From positions 7,316,001 through 7,380,000 of the forward strand of contig NZ_AP022567.1 in NCBI RefSeq assembly GCF_010727475.1: a DNA stretch of 64,000 nt, read 5' to 3'. The notes beneath the pieces were generated by a model, which was not told where the DNA came from, did no database searches, and saw only the letters and a list, made by a program, of their open reading frames with translations. Source of the stretch: Mycolicibacterium mageritense. GTDB lineage: Bacteria > Actinomycetota > Actinomycetes > Mycobacteriales > Mycobacteriaceae. Made by a program: the position numbers and the translations under genes. Each line of letters opens with the position of its first letter. Positions within the stretch are counted from its first letter, which is position 1. This document shows positions 16,401-23,869 of this stretch, in pieces.

Positions 16401-17459
16401 ACCCATTTCGCGCCCGCCCATGGCGTTGGGCTGCCCGGTCAGCGACATCGGGCCGCTGCCGGGCCGGCAGATGGCGCCCGTCGCCAGATGCAGATTGCAG
16501 ATCGCGTTGGTGTTCCAGGTGCCGTGCGTACTCTGGTTGAGGCCCATGGTCCAGCAGCTCATCCAGTCCCCCGCTGCGGCGATCATCGCTGCGGCGGTAC
16601 GGATGTCGGCTTCGGGGATACCGGTGATCTCGGCGACCCGTGCGGGCGGATAGTCGGCCAGGAATGCGCCCATCGCGTCCCAGCCCTCGGTGTGCGCGGC
16701 GATGAACTCGTGGTCGATGGCGCCGTCCGCCACGAGAAGATGCAGCAGACCGTTGAGCAGCGCCAGATCGGTGCCCGGCTTGATCTGCAGGAACAGGTCG
16801 GCCTTCTCGGCGGTCGCGGTGCGCCGTGGGTCGACGACGATCAGCTTGGCCCCGGCCTTGAGCCGGTCGGCCATCCGCAGGAACAGGATCGGGTGGCAGT
16901 CGGCCATGTTCGACCCGATGACGAAAAACAGGTCGGCGCAGTCGAAATCGTCGTACGAGCCGGGCGGTCCGTCGGAGCCCAGCGACTGCTTGAACCCGGT
17001 TCCCGCGCTGGCCATGCACAGCCGCGAGTTGGATTCGATGTGCACGGTGCGCAGGAAACCCTTGGCGAGCTTGGTCGCGAGATACTGTGCCTCGAGCGTC
17101 ATCTGGCCCGAGACGTACAGCGCGACCGAGTCGGGCCCGTGTTCGTCGATGATGGCGCGCAACCGACGCCCGGCCTCGGCGACCGCGTCGTCGACGGGTG
17201 TGGGGGTGAGCTCGTCATCGCGCGTGGGGCGCACCAATGCGGACTGCAGCCGGTCGTCCGCGGCGGCCATGAGTTCGGCGTGCGTGGCGCCCTTGGTGCA
17301 CAACCGGCCGGAATTGGTGGGGTGCAGCTTGTCGCCGGAGACACGGGCGATCACCGTGCGGCCGTCCTCGACGCGCGTGCCCACCTCGATGCCGCAACCG
17401 ACACCGCAGTACGAGCACGCGGTGCGATGGGTTGCACCGGGGGTTGCACCGTCCGCCAT
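13416..17459 (-). CDS. narB: Assimilatory nitrate reductase fused to a CysJ-like flavin reductase (NasN-type)
   Basis: 1347 residues. Residues 15-54 carry the [4Fe-4S] cysteines (CSYCGVGC, then Cys54), Cys148 in SNSRLCMAS is the likely molybdenum ligand, and the bis-MGD oxidoreductase part with its C-terminal dinucleotide domain runs to about 760. A flavodoxin domain starts near 820 (WASQTGTAEEY), followed by an FAD- and NADPH-binding sulfite-reductase-alpha-like module (RNYSISSSP, GPGTGVAPFRGFL, VCGDAARMAKDVD). One polypeptide can therefore carry electrons from NAD(P)H through FAD, FMN and Fe-S to molybdenum and reduce nitrate to nitrite in the cytoplasm. I recall an M. smegmatis enzyme of this architecture (NasN). 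No nitrite reductase lies next to it. The 126-base leader contains a hairpin. Confidence 0.93.
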   Translation of the reverse strand: MADGATPGATHRTACSYCGVGCGIEVGTRVEDGRTVIARVSGDKLHPTNSGRLCTKGATHAELMAAADDRLQSALVRPTRDDELTPTPVDDAVAEAGRRLRAIIDEHGPDSVALYVSGQMTLEAQYLATKLAKGFLRTVHIESNSRLCMASAGTGFKQSLGSDGPPGSYDDFDCADLFFVIGSNMADCHPILFLRMADRLKAGAKLIVVDPRRTATAEKADLFLQIKPGTDLALLNGLLHLLVADGAIDHEFIAAHTEGWDAMGAFLADYPPARVAEITGIPEADIRTAAAMIAAAGDWMSCWTMGLNQSTHGTWNTNAICNLHLATGAICRPGSGPMSLTGQPNAMGGREMGYMGPGLPGQRAVVSADDRAFVEARWGLAPGTIRSDVGPGTVAMFEQMDAGAIKACWIICTNPVASVANRKTVINGLEAAELVITQDAYRTTATNHYADIVLPATLWAESEGVMVNSERTLTLLSPSVPPTGQARPDWQLICQVAAHLGFGEHFTYSSAEEVFEEIRGFANPRTGYDLRGASYARLRQNPLQWPCPPAGAPGAHDDRHPIRYLNDGVSQELLVDDDGHRPRLAFATPSRRAVFHARPHLDAAELPDDDYPFVLNTGRLQHQWHTMTKTGKVDKLNRLNPAPFIEIHPADALALDITPGQPVELTSRRGRAVLPATVTDRVLPGSCFAPFHWNDEHGEYLTINAVTNDAVDPDSLQPEFKACAVSLRPARSVDDPQQAHPIAVELGVGPTTRPGLSEDEKVYLAGFFTGLPDAPAGVPVLPRSAPVSAAVRLWVDGMLAGRYSRAGDTLAAESTKPAGRLVLWASQTGTAEEYAAQLAARLGAALANMNDVALAELSAARDVLVVTSTFGDGGPPDNGADFWSRLDGPDAPQLHGMRYAVLGIGDRAYDNFCGHAKALDRRFADLGATKLLERTDCEAYDDEPLRQWADTVAGLLTGESPAPARSGGARTAIRTEPDEFTRAKPILARLARNEILTAPAAAKEVRQFGFDISDYDVEYAAGDSLGVYSSNDPAVVDAWLAATALSPDAVVEVDGTEQSLRDALISSYDICRVTPNLLRFVAESVSDRTAARMLGSAGHRRDNWLRNRNGLDLVTEFAVRAEPERWQEVLVRLTPRNYSISSSPLVSPHEVQLTVSVVRYRGANGAARGGVCSTFLADRAQAAPVFLQRSPHFRPPQEASTPMIMVGPGTGVAPFRGFLQERRALGHSGRNWLFFGDRHRDENFYYREDLEDMVRDGFLNRLDLAFSRDQAKRVYVQHKLLDYGADVWRWLEDGAHFYVCGDAARMAKDVDAALTAVIRTHGGMSEEAAHDYKRELVAEKRYVRDVY

Positions 17460-17525
17460 GCGCCCATCGTGGGCGGACGGTGTTCCGGACTATTTCCAGC
17501 GGCGTTAGCGCGAGGAAAATTGATG

Positions 17526-17553
17526 CTCACCGCGCACCCTACGCCGCGGTGAG
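17526..17553. promoter_or_regulatory. Hairpin in the gap between the ABC lipoprotein gene and the nitrate reductase
   Basis: CTCACCGCG (17526-17534) pairs perfectly with CGCGGTGAG (17545-17553) around a 10-base loop. On the minus strand it is followed after six bases by TTTT. It may be a weak terminator of the ABC operon or a regulator site for the nitrate reductase gene; the symmetry is clear, the function is not. Confidence 0.5.
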
Positions 17554-17585
17554 GAGGGTTTGCGCAGGTCAGCCCCGCCGGGAGA

Positions 17586-18758
17586 TCACCTCCGGCTGAC
17601 GCGCCAGAAGTCCTCCCAGGTCGAGCGGGTCTCGTAGTCGCTGATCAAGTACCTGTTGTCGACCGGCTCGGTCTGGTCGATGAAACTCCTCACGTTCGAC
17701 GGATCGTCGGGCAGCGGCACCATGCTGTTGGTCGACACCTTGCCGTCTGCGGCCAGCGGCGCAAAACCCTCTTCAGTCAACAGATAGTGCACATAGAGCT
17801 TGGCGGTGTTCGGGCTGTGCGACCTCGCGGCGATCGCCACGGCCGACGGGAACGCCTTCAAAGCCCACGGGCGTAGCCCGTCACAGATCGCCAGCGCATA
17901 TCCCTTGCCCTTGACGTTGCGGAACTTGGCCATCGAGACGGGCCCGATGCTGGGAGCGCTCTGCCCGGGCGCTCCCACCGCCTCGGACACCTCTTCGTCG
18001 GTCTTGGTCAGCTGGGGCTGATTGTGGGCGAACCGCTTGACCCACTCGTGGGCCGCGGTCGGCTCGTCGGTGTGCAGGTCTTCGCCGTACCGCTGGTGAT
18101 ACAGCTCACGCAACGCCTGGTCGTCACGCAGGCTCAGCTCGTTGAACCAGGTCATGTACTTGGAATTGCTCAGGGGGTCGGCCATGGCGACCCGGCCGGC
18201 CCACTCGGGTTCGGTCAGCTGCCAGATGTTGGACACCGGACACCGGTCGTAGACGGCGTTGTTGTAGACCCAACCGAACGTGCCCTGATGGACCAGCAGT
18301 GGGTACCGCGCATTGTCGGCGATGGAATCACGCACGTCGCCCGGGATCCAATTGACCAGAACCCCCTGATCGAGCAATTCGATCGCATAGCTCGCGAGAT
18401 CCTCGTTGACGACGACATCGGCCACGACATTGTCCGACTCGTACTCGCGCACCACCTTCTGGATGGCGCCCAGTTCGACCTTGACACCCCGCGCGCGGAC
18501 CCCGTACTTCTTGGCGAAATTCTCGGCGAGCTTGACCACCGTCCCCGACTGGTCGTAGACCGTGATCCCCGACTCCTTGCGGGCCGCGTCGACGAGTGCC
18601 GCAAGGTCGAACCCCTCCGGCGTCTCGTCGGTCTGGGTCACCGCTGGAGCTGCCAACACCTGCGGCGCGGCTCGGCTCGGGTCCACCCCGGGTGGAGCGC
18701 ACGCGCTGATCAGTGCGACCACGCCCAAACCGGCCAGCCCCCTTGTCATCCGGCTCAT
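17586..18758 (-). CDS. ABC transporter substrate-binding lipoprotein (Fe3+/phosphorylated-solute class)
   Basis: 390 residues. The signal peptide ends in a lipobox, VALISAC, with Cys20 as the lipidated residue. The mature part (GITVYDQSGTVVKLAENFAK, VVADVVVNEDLASYAIELL, GTFGWVYNNAVYD) has the pattern of extracellular solute-binding proteins of the iron(III)/2-aminoethylphosphonate/AfuA type. Its start overlaps the stop of the phosphatase-like gene (ATGA), so it is the last gene of permease-ATPase-phosphatase-lipoprotein. The phosphatase partner and the UTRA regulator favour a phosphorylated or phosphonate ligand over iron; this is inference. Confidence 0.83.
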   Translation of the reverse strand: MSRMTRGLAGLGVVALISACAPPGVDPSRAAPQVLAAPAVTQTDETPEGFDLAALVDAARKESGITVYDQSGTVVKLAENFAKKYGVRARGVKVELGAIQKVVREYESDNVVADVVVNEDLASYAIELLDQGVLVNWIPGDVRDSIADNARYPLLVHQGTFGWVYNNAVYDRCPVSNIWQLTEPEWAGRVAMADPLSNSKYMTWFNELSLRDDQALRELYHQRYGEDLHTDEPTAAHEWVKRFAHNQPQLTKTDEEVSEAVGAPGQSAPSIGPVSMAKFRNVKGKGYALAICDGLRPWALKAFPSAVAIAARSHSPNTAKLYVHYLLTEEGFAPLAADGKVSTNSMVPLPDDPSNVRSFIDQTEPVDNRYLISDYETRSTWEDFWRVSRR

Positions 18759-19603
18759 CGCGCTGCCTGCCGTGCATGCTGGTCCCGGATCACCGAACCC
18801 TTACGCAGCACCGGTTCGACCAGCGTCGTATCGGCGTCGCGGACCAGCCCGAGGTAGTGCGGCGCCAGGAAGGCGTCGCGCCCCTGCACGCGGGATCCGT
18901 CGGAGTACGCAAGGTAGGTGCCGCCGGCCTGTTCGAGGATGAAGCTACCCGCTGCCACGTCCCATGCATTGGTACCGAAATTGAGGGTCACGTCGCCCCA
19001 TCCCGCGGCCACGTGTACCAGGCTCAGCGCACCCGACCCCTTGTTGCGCACCGCGGAATAGGCACGCAACAGCATCGCATACTCGGTCAAGGCGAACTGT
19101 TCGTCGGCATCGAGGTCGGCGGGCATCGGAAAGTGGGCCAGCATCGTCGACCGCGACGGTTCGGTGAACCCTCTGGCGTGCAACGGCTTTCCGTTGAGGA
19201 AGGCCCCCGAGGAATCGGCGTGGAACATCAGGTCCGCGACCGGGTCGTACACCGCGCCCGCAACCCGCTCGCCGTCGACCGTGGCCCCGATCGACACACA
19301 CCAGAAAGCGATGCCGCGCGCGAAGTTCGCGGTCCCGTCGATCGGGTCGACATACCACGTCAGGCGGGCCTCGCCCGTGCGCCCGCCCTCTTCGCCGACG
19401 ATGGCCGACTCGGGATTCGCGGCCAGTAACAGTTCGGCGATCCGGCGCTCGGCCGCACTGTCGTATTCGGTGACCAGATCGTGGAAGTCGGCTTTGGTGC
19501 TGATATCGAGATCGCTGCGGAAGCCGTCCAGCAGCATGGGCGCGACGTCGCGTGCGGCAGACATCGCGAGCGTCATCAACTGCGTGGATCCGTAGCCGGT
19601 CAT
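18755..19603 (-). CDS. Inositol monophosphatase family protein
   Basis: 282 residues. The metal-dependent phosphatase signature is intact: GEEGG (residues 70-74), VDPIDGTANF (Asp86, Asp89) and NAWDVAAGSFIL near 212 (the C-terminal Asp). Such enzymes are Mg2+-dependent and Li+-sensitive and remove phosphate from inositol phosphates, other sugar phosphates, histidinol phosphate or PAP. It sits between the ATPase and lipoprotein genes of an ABC importer with four-base overlaps on both sides, so it probably dephosphorylates the imported solute in the cytoplasm. The exact substrate is unknown. SuhB, ImpA or CysQ roles elsewhere in the genome are not excluded, but the context argues for a dedicated enzyme. 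Confidence 0.88.
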   Translation of the reverse strand: MTGYGSTQLMTLAMSAARDVAPMLLDGFRSDLDISTKADFHDLVTEYDSAAERRIAELLLAANPESAIVGEEGGRTGEARLTWYVDPIDGTANFARGIAFWCVSIGATVDGERVAGAVYDPVADLMFHADSSGAFLNGKPLHARGFTEPSRSTMLAHFPMPADLDADEQFALTEYAMLLRAYSAVRNKGSGALSLVHVAAGWGDVTLNFGTNAWDVAAGSFILEQAGGTYLAYSDGSRVQGRDAFLAPHYLGLVRDADTTLVEPVLRKGSVIRDQHARQAAR

Positions 19604-20727
19604 CGTGTGCTCACCTCGGTCTGTGCGTGGTCCAGTTCATACACCCGGCGACCGTCGCGATCGAAGGCATGGGTGTCTGCCGCGTCGGCGAACAGGCATA
19701 CCGGCTGGCCCACAGTGAGATTGGGTTTGTCCGTGCTGACGGCGAAGAAGCGTTGGCCGTCGCGAACGGTCTCGATGATCCAGCTGCCGCCCGTCGGCAG
19801 GAGCGCGGACACGTCTGCGTTCAGCGCGATTCCCGCGCGCAGCGGCGCGCTGTCCAGTACCCGCACGGCCTCCGGCCTGAACCCGACCGACGCCACGTCC
19901 GTTGCGCCGGACGCGGTTGCGACGTAATACGCGGCTGCCCGCCGCGCCTCGGTGTCGGGACTCTCGGTGCCCAGTTCGATGATGTTCATCGGCGGGTTGC
20001 CCAGGAACTCGGCGACGAACCGGTTGGCCGGCCGATCGTAGATGTCGGTCGGCGTACCGAGCTGCTGCAGCCTGCCCTCGAACATGACCGCGATCCTCGT
20101 GGCCAAGGTCATGGCCTCCCATTGATCGTGGGTGACGAAGACGACTGTCGATCCGAACTCGCGATGGATGCGCCCCAATTCGGCGCGCATCTCGAGACGC
20201 AGTCTGGAGTCGAGATTGGACAACGGCTCGTCGAGCAGCATCACATCGGGGTTGACCGCAAGCATGCGCGCCAACGCCACCCGCTGCTGCTGCCCACCGG
20301 ACAGCTGGGACGGGTAGCGGTCGCCGTAGCGCTCGATGCCCATGGTTTTCATCACCGCCGCGACCTGTGTCCGCTGTTGCGCCTTCGCCAGTTTGCGAAG
20401 CCTCACACCGTAGGCGATGTTCTTCTCCACCGTGAGATGCGGCCACAGCGCGTAGGTCTGGAAGACCAGCCCCATGCCGCGGCGCTCGGCAGGCACAAAC
20501 GTTCCTTCGGCAACCGAATCCATCACGGTGTCCCCCACCGAGATCGACCCGGACGTGGGGTGTTCGAGCCCGGCGATCATGCGCAGGGTGGTGGTCTTGC
20601 CGCAACCGGAAGGCCCGAGCATGCACATGAAATCGCCGTCTTCGATGGTCAGGTTCAACGTCGAGACCGCCTGTGGTCCATCACCGCCGTAGTGTTTCTC
20701 CACGTCCCGAAGCCTGATCTGTGGCAT
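19600..20727 (-). CDS. ABC transporter ATP-binding protein
   Basis: 375 residues from MPQIRLRDVEKHYGG. Walker A GPSGCGKTTT, the Q-loop in VFQTYALWPHL, the signature LSGGQQQRVALARML, Walker B VMLLDEP and the switch His in FVTHDQWEA are all present. The C-terminal 130 residues form a TOBE/regulatory domain (VGFRPEAVRVL), as in FbpC/PotA/UgpC-type ATPases. It follows the permease gene after two bases and overlaps the phosphatase gene (ATGA). The long upstream extension of this frame lies inside the permease and is not coding. Confidence 0.92.
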   Translation of the reverse strand: MPQIRLRDVEKHYGGDGPQAVSTLNLTIEDGDFMCMLGPSGCGKTTTLRMIAGLEHPTSGSISVGDTVMDSVAEGTFVPAERRGMGLVFQTYALWPHLTVEKNIAYGVRLRKLAKAQQRTQVAAVMKTMGIERYGDRYPSQLSGGQQQRVALARMLAVNPDVMLLDEPLSNLDSRLRLEMRAELGRIHREFGSTVVFVTHDQWEAMTLATRIAVMFEGRLQQLGTPTDIYDRPANRFVAEFLGNPPMNIIELGTESPDTEARRAAAYYVATASGATDVASVGFRPEAVRVLDSAPLRAGIALNADVSALLPTGGSWIIETVRDGQRFFAVSTDKPNLTVGQPVCLFADAADTHAFDRDGRRVYELDHAQTEVSTR

Positions 20728-20729
20728 CG

Positions 20730-22550
20730 CTATCCTTCCAATCCGCTCGCGAGGTCCGTCTTGAGGAGTTTCTGAATCGAATACGTGCCGAGGAATGCCA
20801 CCGCCGCGACGATGAGCACGACACCGTTGGCTGACTGCGTGTAACCGAAGTCCACCAGGCGAATTGCCAACGTGGTCAACACATCGCCACCGGGGACGGC
20901 CAGGATCACGACCAGGCTGAGGCTCTTGAGCCCGGAGATGAAGGGCATCAGGATGCCCGCCGCCAACGCACCCTTCTGAATGGGCACCACGACCGTGCCC
21001 ATGCGCCGCAGCCATCCGGCACCCATGATCTGTGCCGATTCCTCCGGGTCGCGGCCGAGTTGCATCATCGCCGAGATGCCCGCGCGCGACGCGAACGGCA
21101 TCTGATCGGCCAGGTAGATCAGCAGCAGGATCGTCGTCGTGCCGTACAACGCCGGTATGGGCCCTCTCGGAACCGCGAACAACGTGATGTAGGCGACGGC
21201 GAACGCGATGCCCGGCACCAGATAGGGCAGAAAGGTCAACTGCCGCAGAACGGTTGACAGGAGCCGGGATTCCGACCGGACCACGACGTAGCCGACCAGC
21301 AGCCCCAGGATGCCCGCGCAGACCGATGCGACGCCGACGATCCAGAAGCTGTTCCAGGCGGCACTCCACACGCTGGGGCTCACCAGGATGCCGTCCGGGA
21401 AGGCCGGTGTGTTCAGATCCCGCCCGATCCAGTACTGAAGTGTGAAGTTGTGTGGCGCGAACTCCGCGGGCACCTTCATGACGGTCGACAGGCACAGCAC
21501 AGTGATCGGCACCGCCACGCTGACGCCGAACAACGCCACACACCACATCGTGGCCGGGGCTCGCCACCGACCCAGGTCCGCTGTCCTGTTCAGCGCACCT
21601 TTGCCGCCGACCGTGACGAATCGTCGGGCCTCGTTGAGGAAATGCACGTCCACCCACAGCGACACCAAGCCGATCAACACGATCGCCGCGACCAGGATCG
21701 CCGCGACACCCGTCTGATCGGAGGCGATGCTGCGGTACAGCGACGTGGCGAGCACGTCGAACCCCACGGGCAATCCAAGGATGTAGGCGACACCGAATTC
21801 ACCGAGCACTTTGGCCAGGATCAGAGTGGTGGCCGAGATCAGCGCGGGGCGCATCATCGGCACGACGATGGTGAACATCACCGCCAAGCGGTTCGCACCG
21901 AGCATCCGTGCGGACTCCTCAAGTTGAGAGTCGAAGCGCCTGAGCGCATTTCCCACAAGCAGAATCACGAAGGGCGAGAAGTGCATGGTGAAGATGACGA
22001 TGATCGGAAGCCGTCCGTAGGCCAGCCAATCCGGTGGCACGAAACCGAGCTGCTCCATCCAGCCGGCCTGACCACCCGCGGTTCGGTTCTTGAACACCGT
22101 CGTCCACGCCAGCGCGAACGTCCACGACGGCAGCATGTACGGCACGATCAACGCGGTGGCGAACCATTTTCTGCCGAAGATGTTGCTACGCGCGATGAAC
22201 CAGGCGGCCACGCCGCCGACGGCCAAGGCCAGCAGGACCGAGAAGAACGCGATCACCACGGTGTTCCACAGCGGCGTCCAGAAGATGTCGACCGCCGTCG
22301 GCGAGCGCAGCACGCGCCACAGGTAGTAGGTGGTCGGTTCACCCGTGAGCTTGCGCGTGATGCCTTCATCCGCACGTTCGACGCGAAAGCCGTCGACCAT
22401 CAACACCACGATGGGAACCGCGATCAGGTAACCGAACAGCACCAGCGCCAGCGCGCCGATCGCGGTGGTCGGGTTGCGTAGGGCGACACGTGCCCGGTAG
22501 CCCAGACCTCGGCGGGGTGGACTGTCCGACAGCCGAGTCAAAACACTCAA
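20730..22550 (-). CDS. ABC transporter permease, two fused transmembrane domains
   Basis: 606 residues with about 12 membrane spans and two EAA-type loops: EESARMLGANRLAVMFTIVV in the first half and EESAQIMGAGWLRRMGTVVV in the second. This duplicated arrangement is typical of FbpB/ThiP/PhnU-like permeases, where one polypeptide forms the whole channel. The start is a TTG preceded by GAGGA at a suitable distance. It is the first gene of the operon; a strong palindrome lies 27 bases upstream of the start, in the gap shared with the divergent GntR regulator. Confidence 0.9.
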   Translation of the reverse strand: MSVLTRLSDSPPRRGLGYRARVALRNPTTAIGALALVLFGYLIAVPIVVLMVDGFRVERADEGITRKLTGEPTTYYLWRVLRSPTAVDIFWTPLWNTVVIAFFSVLLALAVGGVAAWFIARSNIFGRKWFATALIVPYMLPSWTFALAWTTVFKNRTAGGQAGWMEQLGFVPPDWLAYGRLPIIVIFTMHFSPFVILLVGNALRRFDSQLEESARMLGANRLAVMFTIVVPMMRPALISATTLILAKVLGEFGVAYILGLPVGFDVLATSLYRSIASDQTGVAAILVAAIVLIGLVSLWVDVHFLNEARRFVTVGGKGALNRTADLGRWRAPATMWCVALFGVSVAVPITVLCLSTVMKVPAEFAPHNFTLQYWIGRDLNTPAFPDGILVSPSVWSAAWNSFWIVGVASVCAGILGLLVGYVVVRSESRLLSTVLRQLTFLPYLVPGIAFAVAYITLFAVPRGPIPALYGTTTILLLIYLADQMPFASRAGISAMMQLGRDPEESAQIMGAGWLRRMGTVVVPIQKGALAAGILMPFISGLKSLSLVVILAVPGGDVLTTLAIRLVDFGYTQSANGVVLIVAAVAFLGTYSIQKLLKTDLASGLEG

Positions 22551-22576
22551 GGAAGGCGTCCTCGTCTCTCTGCACG

Positions 22577-22604
22577 CAAGACATCCATAAAAGTGGATGT
22601 CTTG
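22577..22604. promoter_or_regulatory. 28-bp palindrome, probable GntR/UTRA operator
   Basis: CAAGACATCCA and TGGATGTCTTG are perfect 11-base inverted repeats around TAAAAG. The element sits in the 152-base gap between the divergent permease and GntR genes, nearer the permease. No other candidate in this gap has comparable symmetry, although GATGTACATC near 22628 is a shorter palindrome. Confidence 0.7.
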
Positions 22605-22702
22605 TCATAGTGACACATCTGGAGAGAGATGTACATCACCCCGCGGAACATTCAGCGGCCGCCCTCACCGGCCGGCGTCCCGTCCTGGCTTAGCATGGCC
22701 AG

Positions 22703-23467
22703 GTGACCCACAGCGCCGCCGAACCGAGCGCTACCAGCGGCTTCGTACCCGTCGACCAGTCGGTGTCGCTCCCCCTCTACGTGCAGGTGATCGATCAGAT
22801 CGAAAGCGGGATCAGACGCGGCAGCCTCCCACCGGGTTCTTTCCTGCCTGCCGAGCCGCAACTCGTACAGGATTTCCGCGTCGCCCGGGGCACGCTGCGG
22901 CGGGCCATCGACTACCTGATCGACAAGGGCCTGATCGTCCGCGTCCGAGGCGTGGGCACCCGGATCGCCGCCGCGCCGGGCATCGACAAACCGGGTATCC
23001 GCAGCCTTTACGCCGAACTGGCAGCCGCTGATCGAAAGCCGGCCACACGCGTGCTGCGAGTCGATGCCTGCGATGCCGACCGGGCCCTGTCCGACCTCAC
23101 CGGGTTCCCCATCGGCACGCCGCTGCGGACCATCGTCCGGCTTCGGCTGGCCAACGACCTTCCCGTCGCGGTGATGGAGAATTACTTCCCGGCGGCATTT
23201 CCCGAACCGCGGGTGGACGAGCTCACCGATCGCAGCATGGATGAATACTGGGAACGGATCGGACATTCCGCGGCGATGGTGCGCCAGGAGGTCATCGCAT
23301 GCCTACCGACCACCGAGCAGGCTGCCCTGCTCGGCATCGAGGCCGGCGTCCCGATCCTCTCGGAACACCTTCGCGTCTACGACGATTCGCGAGAGTTCAC
23401 CAACTACTCGCGCAACTTCTACCACCCGACGCTGTACCGCATGACGTCGGTCTCGACCAAGCGGTGA
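22703..23467 (+). CDS. GntR-family regulator with UTRA ligand domain
   Basis: 254 residues from a GTG. The winged helix-turn-helix lies at about 24-90 (LYVQVIDQIESGIRRGSLPPG, FLPAEPQLVQDFRVARGTLR), then the UTRA domain from about 105 to the end (PATRVLRVDACDADRALSDL, VENYFPAAFP-like segment, VPILSEHLRVYDD). UTRA domains sense small ligands such as sugar phosphates or phosphonates (PhnF, HutC, TreR). It is divergent from the ABC/phosphatase operon and very probably represses it through the palindrome at 22577-22604. Its stop is 12 bases from the convergent stress-protein gene. Confidence 0.88.
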   Translation: MTHSAAEPSATSGFVPVDQSVSLPLYVQVIDQIESGIRRGSLPPGSFLPAEPQLVQDFRVARGTLRRAIDYLIDKGLIVRVRGVGTRIAAAPGIDKPGIRSLYAELAAADRKPATRVLRVDACDADRALSDLTGFPIGTPLRTIVRLRLANDLPVAVMENYFPAAFPEPRVDELTDRSMDEYWERIGHSAAMVRQEVIACLPTTEQAALLGIEAGVPILSEHLRVYDDSREFTNYSRNFYHPTLYRMTSVSTKR

Positions 23468-23479
23468 GTTTCGGCGTGA

Positions 23480-23869
23480 CTAGCCGCGGGGTTTGACCGC
23501 CAGAACCGGCTTCGCGCACTCGAGCAGCAGCCGCTGGGAAACGCTGCCGAGCAGCAGCTTGCCGACCGGGCTGCGATGCCGGACGCCGATCACCAGCAAC
23601 TCGGCGTCGGGCCGGTCCATCGCGTCGAGCAGCACCTCGGCCACGTCAACCCCGACCTTCTGCTCGAGCTCGAACGCCACGCCGCTCTCGGCCAGGTGTT
23701 CCTCGACGTCGTGCACCTCGCCCGAGCGGGCGAACCTCGTGTCGACGTAGGACTCACCGGACGTCGCGTTGATCACCAGCAGGCTGGTGTTGCGCAGCTT
23801 GGCCTCCGCGATGGCGTGCTCGATGGCGGCCTGGCCGAACATGTCCGCGCTGTAGCCGACGACGATCAT
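23480..23869 (-). CDS. Small universal stress protein (UspA family)
   Basis: 129 residues, MIVVGYSADMFGQAAIEHAI at the start and LLVIGVRHRSPVGKLLLGSV near the end; the latter matches the ATP-binding G-x-R-x(6)-K-x-x-L-G-S pattern of nucleotide-binding Usp proteins. The ATG overlaps the tctA stop, so it is the last gene of the tctC-tctB-tctA-usp operon. Linkage of a Usp domain to a tripartite tricarboxylate transporter suggests that transport is tied to energy or ATP status; this is inference. The long N-terminal extension of this frame lies in tctA and is not coding. Confidence 0.85.
   Translation of the reverse strand: MIVVGYSADMFGQAAIEHAIAEAKLRNTSLLVINATSGESYVDTRFARSGEVHDVEEHLAESGVAFELEQKVGVDVAEVLLDAMDRPDAELLVIGVRHRSPVGKLLLGSVSQRLLLECAKPVLAVKPRG

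Noticed and set aside
15477..17552. 691-codon open frame on the + strand opposite the nitrate reductase
   Set aside because: It is the mirror of a strongly conserved enzyme; its product is Arg/Gly/His-rich without motifs, as expected for the antisense frame of GC-rich coding DNA.
19600..21657. Long 685-codon version of the ABC ATPase
   Set aside because: The first 310 codons overlap the permease and have no domain; the ATPase starts cleanly at 20727.
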